Source: DATHSN01 sp035464115
Lineage (GTDB): Bacteria; Actinomycetota; Acidimicrobiia; Acidimicrobiales; SKKL01
Assembly: GCA_035464115.1 (NCBI GenBank)
Contig: DATHSN010000272.1
Coordinates: forward strand, 1-38,263
Length of the DNA stretch: 38,263 bases
Direction of reading: 5' to 3'
Position numbers and translations under genes: made by a program. Shown here piece by piece: positions 31,052 to 38,263 of this stretch (position 1 is its first letter; every line of letters starts with the position of its first letter). Below the pieces are notes generated by a model, which worked only from the letters and a program-made list of their open reading frames with translations, ran no database searches and was not told the origin of the DNA.

Positions 31052-32254
31052 GACGTGGTGCTCGTGGAACCGTGGTGCGCGGGGTCGCACCGGGCCTGGG
31101 TCGAGGGCGTCGTCGCCCACTCCCGTCACCGCGTCCGGGTGGTGTCGCATCCCGACGGACCGTGGCGCTGGCGGCTGCGGGGGGCGGCGCTCACCCTCGG
31201 TGAGGCGGTGGTGGCCGATGTGGCGCGCCACGGTCCACCCGACGCGGTGCTGGTCAGCGGCGGTTTCGTCGACGTCGCCGCCCTGCTCGGCGCCGCCCGC
31301 CGCGCCATCGGCGACGCCGCGGTGGTCGTCTACCTCCACGAGACCCAGCTGGTCGTGCCGCCCGGGCCCCACGACCGCGCCGACGACGCCCTCGCCCTGC
31401 TCGGCTGGACCAGCGCGGCGGTGGCCGATCGGGTGGTGTTCAACTCGGCGTTCCACCGCGACGCCTTCTGGGGCGCGGTGCCCGGTCTGCTCGGCCGCGT
31501 CGCCCACGACCAGCCCCACCGCCACCTGGTGCCCGCAGCGCGTCGACGGTCGACCGTGGTCCCGGTCGGCATCGACGCCCACCGCCTCCAGGCGCGCCCC
31601 CGCACCGGCGACGGAGGTCCGCCGCTGGTGCTGTGGAACCACCGGTGGGACCACGACAAGGACCCCGGGGCGCTGTTCGACGCGCTCGTCCGTCTGGCCG
31701 CCGAGGGGGTGGCGTTCCGGCTCGCCGTCACCGGTGAGAACCGCCGCCCCGACCCCCGTGAGATCCGCGACGGCATCCGCCGCCTGGGCGACCGGGTGGT
31801 GCACGTCGGCCACGCTGACCGCGGCGGGTACGAGGACCTGCTGCTCGCGTCCGACGTCGTGGTGTCGACGGCGCGCCACGAGCTGTTCGGGGTGGCCGTC
31901 GCCGAGGCGATCGCCGCCGGCGCGGTCCCGGTGCTGCCCCGTCGCCAGGCCTACCCCGATCTCGTCCCGCCGCGGTGGCACCCGGCCGTGCTCCACGACG
32001 ACGTGGCCGTCCACCAGCCCGGCGGGCTCACCGACGCCCTGCGCGCCGTGCTCACCGACGTCGACGGGGCCCGTCGTTCGGTGACGGGGCTCCGCGAGGC
32101 GATGGCGCGCTATGACTGGTCCGTGGTGGCACGCCTGCTCGACACGGTGCTCGACGACACGGTGCTCGACGACACGGTGCTCGACGACACGGCCGTGGGC
32201 CGGGGCCGAGCCGGCTGGTGCCAGCCGTCGTCGGAGGAGGCGAGCCGATGCTGA
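30977..32254 (+). CDS. Glycosyltransferase of the DUF3524 / tRNA-queuosine mannosyltransferase (QTMAN) family
   Basis: 425 residues from the ATG at 30977. After an N-terminal pentapeptide repeat (1-25) comes the DUF3524 domain: VEPWCAGSHRAW, WRWRLRGAAL, YLHETQLVVPPG and VFNSAFHRDAFW. The C-terminal glycosyltransferase part has LVLWNHRWDHDKDPGALF, RLAVTGENRR, STARHELFGVAVAEAI and LPRRQAYPDLVP, matching the GTDC1/QTMAN pattern across the whole length. The human enzyme mannosylates queuosine in tRNA-Asp; the function of bacterial members is not settled. The C-terminus carries DTVLD repeats (389 onward) and a Cys-containing tail. Overlaps alr and is followed by an S58 peptidase gene. Confidence 0.85.
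   Translation: MTERSMAERSMTERPVTERPVAEPLDVVLVEPWCAGSHRAWVEGVVAHSRHRVRVVSHPDGPWRWRLRGAALTLGEAVVADVARHGPPDAVLVSGGFVDVAALLGAARRAIGDAAVVVYLHETQLVVPPGPHDRADDALALLGWTSAAVADRVVFNSAFHRDAFWGAVPGLLGRVAHDQPHRHLVPAARRRSTVVPVGIDAHRLQARPRTGDGGPPLVLWNHRWDHDKDPGALFDALVRLAAEGVAFRLAVTGENRRPDPREIRDGIRRLGDRVVHVGHADRGGYEDLLLASDVVVSTARHELFGVAVAEAIAAGAVPVLPRRQAYPDLVPPRWHPAVLHDDVAVHQPGGLTDALRAVLTDVDGARRSVTGLREAMARYDWSVVARLLDTVLDDTVLDDTVLDDTAVGRGRAGWCQPSSEEASRC
32141..32192 (+). repeat. 15-bp tandem repeats at the end of the glycosyltransferase gene
   Basis: GACACGGTGCTCGAC occurs three times exactly (32141-32185) followed by a partial copy, encoding DTVLD three times and DTAV. Copies are identical, pointing to recent slippage; frame is kept. 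Confidence 0.95.
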
Positions 32255-33135
32255 CCGAGGTCGACGGTGTCCGGGTGGGTCACCACACCGACGACGTGGC
32301 CGCCACCGGCTGCACGGTGGTGCTCTTCCCGGAGGGCACCGTCGCCTCCGGCGAGGTGCGCGGCGGCGCCCCTGCCACCCGGGAGACCGACCTGTTGCAC
32401 CCCACCCGCCTGGTGTCCCGCCTCGATGCCGTGGTGCTCACCGGCGGGTCGGCCTTCGGGCTGGCCAGCGCCGACGGGGTGGTTCGGTGGTGCGAGGCCG
32501 AGGGTCGGGGGTTCCCCACGGCTGCCGGTCCGGTGCCCATCGTGGTGGCGCTGGGGCTCTTCGACCTGATGGTCGGCGCCGCCGACGTCCGTCCCGGACC
32601 GGCCGAGGGCCACGCCGCCAGTGAGGCCGCGAGCACCGCCCCGGTGCTGCTCGGGCGGGTCGGCGCGGGCACCGGGGCGACCTGGGGGAAGTGGCGGGGC
32701 CGCGAGCACGCCCGGCCCGGCGGGCTCGGGGGTGCGGTCCGCCGTCACGGCGACCTGGTGGTGGCCGCCCTCGTCGCCGTCAACGCCCTCGGCGACATCG
32801 CCCCCGTCGGCCCCGGTGCCGAGCCCGACGACCTGGTGGCGGCCGGCTGGCTCGACGCGAACGGGGGCGCGGCGCCGTCACCGTTCGGGAACACCACCAT
32901 CGGCGTGGTGGCCACCAACGCAGCCATCGACAAGGTGGGCTGCCACCTCGTGGCCCAGGCCGGTCACGACGGGCTGGCGCGGGCGCTCGTCCCGGCCCAC
33001 ACCCGCTACGACGGCGACGCCCTGGTCGTCGCCGCCACCGGGGTGGTGCCCGCCGGGCTCGACGCGGTCCGCGCCCTCGCCGCCACCGTGGTGGCCGAGG
33101 CGGTCACCTCGCTGGCCCCGCCCCCCGCGGGGTGA
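32248..33135 (+). CDS. P1-family (S58) peptidase, NylC/DmpA-like
   Basis: 295 residues from the ATG at 32248, set by GGAGGAGG 7 nt upstream; a GTG at 32218 is in frame but lies inside the preceding gene. N-terminal-nucleophile hydrolase: precursors cleave themselves and the new N-terminal Ser/Thr is the nucleophile. Signatures: VDGVRVGHHTD, VLTGGSAFGLASADGV, GRVGAGTGATWGKW, GNTTIGVVATNA (N215-T216 is the predicted cleavage point, as in NylC) and AHTRYDGDALVVAATG. Natural substrate unknown. The start overlaps the glycosyltransferase stop (ATGCTGA). A hairpin ends the unit. Confidence 0.88.
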   Translation: MLTEVDGVRVGHHTDDVAATGCTVVLFPEGTVASGEVRGGAPATRETDLLHPTRLVSRLDAVVLTGGSAFGLASADGVVRWCEAEGRGFPTAAGPVPIVVALGLFDLMVGAADVRPGPAEGHAASEAASTAPVLLGRVGAGTGATWGKWRGREHARPGGLGGAVRRHGDLVVAALVAVNALGDIAPVGPGAEPDDLVAAGWLDANGGAAPSPFGNTTIGVVATNAAIDKVGCHLVAQAGHDGLARALVPAHTRYDGDALVVAATGVVPAGLDAVRALAATVVAEAVTSLAPPPAG

Positions 33136-33144
33136 GCCACGGCA

Positions 33145-33159
33145 CCTCCCGGTGGGAGG
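33145..33159 (+). terminator. Small hairpin after the S58 peptidase gene
   Basis: CCTCCC (33145-33150) pairs with GGGAGG (33154-33159) around GGT. It lies just before the tsaE -10 box and may end the upstream transcript. Confidence 0.45.
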
Positions 33160-33181
33160 GGAGGCGACCGGACGTCGCCGG

Positions 33182-33187
33182 TAGCAT
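33182..33187 (+). promoter_or_regulatory. -10 box of tsaE, leaderless type
   Basis: TAGCAT ends 6 nt before the GTG start of tsaE, so the transcript would begin at or next to the start codon. No -35 is clear. No Shine-Dalgarno precedes the GTG, consistent with leaderless translation. Confidence 0.55.
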
Positions 33188-33193
33188 CGCGAC

Positions 33194-33703
33194 GTGATCC
33201 GGGCCCGCACCCACGACGTCGAGGGCACGCGCTCGCTGGCCGCGGCGCTCGCCGAGCTGGTGCGCCCCGGCGACCTCGTGGTGCTGGCGGGCGACCTCGG
33301 CGCGGGCAAGACCGCCTTCGTGCAAGGGTTCGCCGCCGCGCTGGGCGTCACCGACGTGGTCACCAGCCCGACCTTCACGCTCGCCCACCGCTACCAGGGC
33401 CGCATGCCGGTCCACCACCTCGACGTCTACCGCTTCGAGCACCTCGACGAGGTCCTCGACGTCGACCTGCCCGAGCTGCTCGAGGACGGTGGGGTCACCC
33501 TCATCGAGTGGGGCGACGCCATCCGCCCGGTCCTGCCCCCCGACCTGCTCGAGGTGCACCTGCGCCTCGGTGCCGGCCCCGACGACCGCGAGCTCGAGCT
33601 CGTGCCCCGCGGCGATCGCTGGCACGCGCGGCGGGCCGCGCTCGTCGAGCACCTGGCCCCGTGGCGGGTCGAGAGCGGCGACCCCGGGGGTGGCGGATGC
33701 TGA
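33194..33703 (+). CDS. tsaE: tRNA threonylcarbamoyladenosine biosynthesis ATPase TsaE
   Basis: 169 residues from a GTG. Small P-loop ATPase that drives the TsaBDE complex making t6A37 in ANN-decoding tRNAs. Walker A is GDLGAGKTA (33-41); VTSPTFTLAHRY and HHLDVYRF are typical, as is LIEWGD. It heads the tsaE-tsaB-rimI-tsaD unit, in which every junction overlaps. Confidence 0.95.
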   Translation: MIRARTHDVEGTRSLAAALAELVRPGDLVVLAGDLGAGKTAFVQGFAAALGVTDVVTSPTFTLAHRYQGRMPVHHLDVYRFEHLDEVLDVDLPELLEDGGVTLIEWGDAIRPVLPPDLLEVHLRLGAGPDDRELELVPRGDRWHARRAALVEHLAPWRVESGDPGGGGC

Positions 33704-34395
33704 TCCTCGGCATCGACACCGCCACCGCCCAGGTGGGCTGCGCCATCGGCGGGCACGAGGGCGTGCTCGCCTCGATGCACTCGTCGCGGGGCCGCCACCA
33801 CGCCGAGAGCCTCGCTCCGGGCATCGAGTTCGTGTGCCGTCAAGCCCGCGTCGAGCTGCGCGAGATCTCGGTGGTGGCGGTCGACGTGGGCCCCGGGCTG
33901 TTCACCGGGCTGCGGGTGGGCCTGGCCACCGCCAAGGCCGTCGCCCACGCGCTGCGGGTGCCGATGATCGGCGTGTCGAGCCTCGACCTGGTGGCGTTCC
34001 CCGTGCGCTACACCGACCGGCTCATCGCCTCGGTGGTCGACGCCCGCCGCGGCCAGATCTACCACGCCCTCTACCGTCAGGTGCCGGGCGGCATCCAGCG
34101 CCTCACCGAGCCGCGGGTCGGCGACCCCGACGACCTGGCTGCCGAGCTGGTGGCGCGCGGCGAGGAGACCCTGTTGGTCGGCGACGGCGCGCTGCGCTAC
34201 GCCGACCAGCTGGGCGACGTGTCGCGCGCCGAGGTCGCCGAGCGGGGGGTCGCCTTCCCGACCGCCACCGCGCTCGTGCAGCTCGCCCACGCCCGGGCGC
34301 TGCGCGAGGAGTGGGTGCAGCCCCGCGAGATCGAGCCCGTCTACCTGCGCGCCCCCGATGCCGAGATCAACTGGTCGACGCGGGAGGGGGCGTGA
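33697..34395 (+). CDS. tsaB: tRNA threonylcarbamoyladenosine biosynthesis protein TsaB
   Basis: 232 residues from the ATG at 33697 overlapping the tsaE stop. An ASKHA-fold pseudo-enzyme that forms a heterodimer with TsaD. Signatures: ILGIDTATAQVGCAIG, HAESLAPGI and VDVGPGLFTGLRVGLATAKA. It lacks the HxxxH metal motif of TsaD, as expected. A GTGA overlap links it to rimI. Confidence 0.95.
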   Translation: MLILGIDTATAQVGCAIGGHEGVLASMHSSRGRHHAESLAPGIEFVCRQARVELREISVVAVDVGPGLFTGLRVGLATAKAVAHALRVPMIGVSSLDLVAFPVRYTDRLIASVVDARRGQIYHALYRQVPGGIQRLTEPRVGDPDDLAAELVARGEETLLVGDGALRYADQLGDVSRAEVAERGVAFPTATALVQLAHARALREEWVQPREIEPVYLRAPDAEINWSTREGA

Positions 34396-34967
34396 CCGCC
34401 CCCGCCGAGGTCGCCCCGCTGCGGATCGCGCCCATGCGGCGCCGGCACCTGCGCGCCGTGCTGCGCACCGAGGCCCAGGTCTACCCCCAGCCCTGGACCA
34501 TCGGCCTCTACCTGGGCGAGCTGGCCCAGCCCGACGACCGTCGGCGCTACGTCGTGGCCCGCGTCGGCGGCACCGTGGTCGGTCACGCCGGCATGATCGT
34601 GGCGGTCGACGAGGCCCACGTCACCACCGTGGCGGTCGACCCGGCCTGGCAGCGGCGCGGGATCGGCGCCCGGTTGCTGCTCGACCTGGTGCTCGCCGCC
34701 CGGGAGGCCGCGCTGGCGGGGGTCACCCTCGAGGTGCGCTCCGCCAACCCGGCGGCCATCGCCCTCTACGAGCGCTTCGGGTTCGTGGCCGAGGGGGTCC
34801 GACGGGGCTACTACGCCGAGACCGGGGAGGACGCCGTGATCATGTGGCTGCGCGACCTGCAGGGCGACGAGGCCGGCGACCGCCTCGACCGCCTCGCCCG
34901 CGAGCTCGGCCACCCGGTCGACGGCCCACTCGAGCTCGACCCGGCGTCGGGTGAGGCCGCCTCGTGA
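34392..34967 (+). CDS. rimI: Ribosomal protein S18-alanine N-acetyltransferase RimI
   Basis: 191 residues from a GTG overlapping the tsaB stop. GNAT-fold acetyltransferase; the acetyl-CoA site is VDPAWQRRGIGARLL, and EVRSANPAAIALYERFGF plus RRGYYAETGEDAVIMWL are RimI-like. The ~35 residues after the GNAT domain are an acidic/Arg tail. Lying between tsaB and tsaD is the normal actinobacterial position. The protein may acetylate S18 or other N-termini. Confidence 0.92.
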   Translation: MTAPAEVAPLRIAPMRRRHLRAVLRTEAQVYPQPWTIGLYLGELAQPDDRRRYVVARVGGTVVGHAGMIVAVDEAHVTTVAVDPAWQRRGIGARLLLDLVLAAREAALAGVTLEVRSANPAAIALYERFGFVAEGVRRGYYAETGEDAVIMWLRDLQGDEAGDRLDRLARELGHPVDGPLELDPASGEAAS

Positions 34968-36049
34968 GCGCCCCCCAGCGCGGCGACGGCGCGGGCCCGA
35001 CGCCGATGTCGGCGGCCGAGGACGCCGTGCACCCCGCCGCGGTCGGCGCCTCGGTGGTGCTCGGCATCGAGACGTCGTGCGACGAGACCGCGGCGGCGGT
35101 GGTGATCGACGGCGCGATCGTGCGGTCGTCGGTGGTGAGCAGCCAGGTCGACCTGCACGCCCGCTACGGCGGGGTGGTGCCCGAGATCGCCAGCCGGGCC
35201 CACCTCGAGCTCCTCTTGCCGGTGGTCGCCGAGGCCATGATCGAGGCGGGGGTCGAGGGGCCCGACCTCGACGCCGTCGCCGCCACGGTCGGCCCTGGCC
35301 TGATCGGGGCCCTGCTCGTCGGCGTCAGCACCGCCAAGGCCCTCGCGCTGGTGTGGGACGTGCCCTTCGTCGGCGTCAACCACCTCGAGGCCCACCTGTG
35401 GGCGGTCTCGCTCGAGGAGCCCGATCTCGAGCTGCCCGCCATCGTGGTGATGGTGTCGGGCGGCCACACGCTGCTCGTGCACTGGGAGGCCCCGGGGCGC
35501 TACCGCCTGCTCGGTCGCACCGTCGACGACGCCGCGGGCGAGGCGTTCGACAAGGTGGCCCGCTTCCTCGGGCTCGGCTACCCGGGCGGTCCCGAGATCG
35601 ACCGGCTCGCGCTCTCCGGCGACCCTGCGGCGCTCACCCTGCCCCGACCGATGCTCGACGTCGGCTACGACTTCTCCTTCTCGGGCCTGAAGACAGCCGT
35701 CGTGAACCTGGTGCGCTCCCAACCCGAGGTGGCCACCGCCGACGTGGCTGCCGCGTTCCAGGCGGCGGTCGTCGACGTGCTCGTCACCAAGGCCCGTCGG
35801 GCCGCCGCGGCCACCGGAGCCCGGTCGCTGTGCCTCGCCGGCGGGGTGGCGGCCAACTCCGAGCTGCGCGAGCGGCTCCTCGAGGCGGCGGTCGACGACG
35901 GGTTGCAGGCGTTCCTGCCGAGCCGTGCCATGTGCACCGACAACGCCGCCATGGTCGCCGCCGCTGGTTGGCACCGCCTGCGGGCCGCGGGGCCCACGCC
36001 CCTCGACGCCGGCGCCGAGCCCAACCTCGGCCTCCCCGTCGTCGGCTGA
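34964..36049 (+). CDS. tsaD: tRNA N6-adenosine threonylcarbamoyltransferase TsaD
   Basis: 361 residues from a GTG overlapping the rimI TGA; ATG 35006 would remove 14 residues. Catalytic subunit for t6A37. LGIETSCDETAAAVV begins the ASKHA fold after a ~30-residue extension; the metal ligands are H140 and H144 in VNHLEAHLW; SGGHTLLV, DDAAGEAFDKVARFLGLGYPGG, YDFSFSGLKTAV and CLAGGVAANSELR follow. It ends the tsa unit, 47 nt before the first CIRCE element. Confidence 0.97.
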   Translation: MSAPQRGDGAGPTPMSAAEDAVHPAAVGASVVLGIETSCDETAAAVVIDGAIVRSSVVSSQVDLHARYGGVVPEIASRAHLELLLPVVAEAMIEAGVEGPDLDAVAATVGPGLIGALLVGVSTAKALALVWDVPFVGVNHLEAHLWAVSLEEPDLELPAIVVMVSGGHTLLVHWEAPGRYRLLGRTVDDAAGEAFDKVARFLGLGYPGGPEIDRLALSGDPAALTLPRPMLDVGYDFSFSGLKTAVVNLVRSQPEVATADVAAAFQAAVVDVLVTKARRAAAATGARSLCLAGGVAANSELRERLLEAAVDDGLQAFLPSRAMCTDNAAMVAAAGWHRLRAAGPTPLDAGAEPNLGLPVVG

Positions 36050-36096
36050 GCGGGCTCCCCGCCCCCGAGGTCCCGGGCCCGGGGTCCGACGTCGCG

Positions 36097-36123
36097 TTGG
36101 CACCTTGCGGTCGAGAGTGCCAA
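36097..36123 (+). promoter_or_regulatory. CIRCE operator 1 (HrcA)
   Basis: Arms TTGGCACCT (36097-36105) and GAGTGCCAA (36115-36123) separated by 9 nt; 7 of 9 positions pair. It overlaps the -35 region of the groES promoter. CIRCE is the binding site of the heat-shock repressor HrcA. Confidence 0.85.
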
Positions 36124-36134
36124 CGCTCTATCGT
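36105..36134 (+). promoter_or_regulatory. groES-groEL promoter
   Basis: TTGCGG (36105-36110) and TATCGT (36129-36134) with 18-nt spacing lie between and overlap the two CIRCE elements, so bound HrcA would cover both -35 and -10. The predicted leader is about 60 nt. Confidence 0.65.
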
Positions 36135-36160
36135 TGGCACTCGACAGGTGAGACTGCTAA
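36134..36160 (+). promoter_or_regulatory. CIRCE operator 2 (HrcA)
   Basis: Arms TTGGCACTC (36134-36142) and GACTGCTAA (36152-36160) separated by 9 nt; the right arm differs from the consensus GAGTGCTAA by one base. It covers the likely transcription start. Confidence 0.9.
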
Positions 36161-36202
36161 TCCACACCGACTGCTCACCCCATCGCCAACGGAGGCGCGT
36201 GA

Positions 36203-36493
36203 ATGAACCTGCAGCCCCTCGAGGACCGCATCGTCGTGAAGCCGGGCGAGTCCGAGGAGACCACCGCCAGTGGACTGGTGATCCCCGACACCGCCAAGGA
36301 GAAGCCCCAGCAGGGCGAGGTCCTGGCCGTCGGCCCCGGACGCCGTTCGGATCACACCGGTGAGATCATCCCCCTCGACGTGAAGGTCGGCGACACCGTC
36401 GTCTACTCCAAGTACGGCGGCACCGAGATCACCGTGAAGGGCGACGATCTGCTGATCCTCAACGCCCGCGACGTCCTGGCCATCCTGAAGTAG
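36203..36493 (+). CDS. groES: Co-chaperonin GroES
   Basis: 96 residues. Seven-subunit lid of the chaperonin. Start NLQPLEDRIVVKPGE, mobile loop EETTASGLVIPDTAKEKPQQG (near residues 18-38, quoted in part), and end DDLLILNARDVLAIL are standard. The ATG follows GGAGGCG. Regulated by the two CIRCE sites upstream; groEL follows after 7 nt. Confidence 0.98.
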   Translation: MNLQPLEDRIVVKPGESEETTASGLVIPDTAKEKPQQGEVLAVGPGRRSDHTGEIIPLDVKVGDTVVYSKYGGTEITVKGDDLLILNARDVLAILK

Positions 36494-36500
36494 GAGCGAT

Positions 36501-38141
<1,641 letters not shown>

Positions 38142-38166
38142 CCACCCTCCACCCGGAGGTAGCGAT

Positions 38167-38192
38167 GCGGCCGGCCCCTCGGGGCCGGCCGC
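38167..38192 (+). terminator. Terminator after groEL
   Basis: 12-nt arms 38167-38178 and 38181-38192 are exact reverse complements; the real fold is an 11-bp stem with a CTCG tetraloop. It lies 25 nt after the groEL stop. No U-tract. Confidence 0.85.
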
Positions 38193-38211
38193 TCCGCGTC
38201 CCGACCCCCCC

Positions 38212-38260
38212 GAACCGGCGAATCCAGGGTGCGCCCGGCGCACCGACGATTCGCCAGTTC
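38212..38260. repeat. Large nested inverted repeat at the window end
   Basis: Outer 13-nt arms 38212-38224 and 38248-38260 match with one mismatch; an inner 6-bp stem pairs 38228-38233 with 38239-38244 around CCCGG. It could be a second, opposite-strand terminator for a gene beyond the window, or a dispersed repeat element. Confidence 0.7.
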
Positions 38261-38263
38261 GCA

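Noticed and set aside
30977..32192. Tandem repeats as a CRISPR or phase-variation switch
   Set aside because: Units are 15 bp without spacers, and changes by whole units keep the reading frame, so neither a CRISPR array nor an on/off switch fits.
36061..36090. G/C-rich palindromic stretch after tsaD as a terminator
   Set aside because: Several short alternative pairings around CCCGGG are possible but none gives a clear single hairpin.

Overview
The window is one long block of high-GC DNA (G+C-rich third codon positions almost everywhere, about 70% or more by eye) holding the core translation gene cluster of an actinobacterium. Gene order (tuf, S10/spc/alpha ribosomal operons, truA, rplM-rpsI, glmM-glmS, acpS, nnr, alr, tsaE-tsaB-rimI-tsaD, groES-groEL), frequent GTG starts with 4-nt ATGA/GTGA overlaps, short adenylate kinase without a zinc LID, and HrcA/CIRCE control of groESL all fit Actinomycetota. 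The oversized GlmS and altered cluster details suggest a deep branch such as Acidimicrobiia; that placement is inference. No mobile elements, CRISPR arrays, rRNA or tRNA genes were seen.

Layout. 1-530: 3' end of tuf, then rpsJ, closed by a perfect 17-bp hairpin. 538-2540: a reverse-strand two-gene cassette (FAD oxidoreductase and a cysteine-cluster protein) that splits rpsJ from the rest of the S10 operon. 2616-14892: a new promoter and leader, then rplC-D-W-B, rpsS, rplV, rpsC, rplP, rpmC, rpsQ, rplN-X-E, rpsN, rpsH, rplF-R, rpsE, rpmD, rplO, secY, adk and map. 14893-18034: a gap with a good promoter but no infA, then rpmJ, rpsM-K-D, rpoA, rplQ and a terminator. 18127-18948: truA, running into a second reverse-strand cassette (EamA transporter and threonine dehydratase, 18939-21088). 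21282-22146: rplM-rpsI.

22242-36049 carries amino-sugar and cell-envelope precursors together with housekeeping modification genes: glmM, a 1152-residue GlmS-like protein, acpS, a CbiX-like chelatase, nnr, a CBS protein, alr, a DUF3524/QTMAN-type glycosyltransferase, an S58 peptidase, and the tRNA t6A genes tsaE, tsaB and tsaD with rimI. 36097-38141 is the groES-groEL operon under two CIRCE operators, followed by strong hairpins.

How the genes work together: the first half builds the ribosome, the RNA polymerase alpha subunit, the Sec channel and N-terminal Met removal. GlmM and GlmS supply glucosamine phosphates and Alr supplies D-alanine for peptidoglycan. TsaB/D/E modify ANN-decoding tRNAs. 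GroES/GroEL fold proteins. The most unusual items are the expanded GlmS with an apparently internalised catalytic tail, the bacterial QTMAN-like glycosyltransferase with tandem repeats at both ends, the L22 acidic tail, a probable CTG start for map, and two reverse cassettes inserted into ribosomal gene clusters. None of them amounts to a clearly new multi-gene system.
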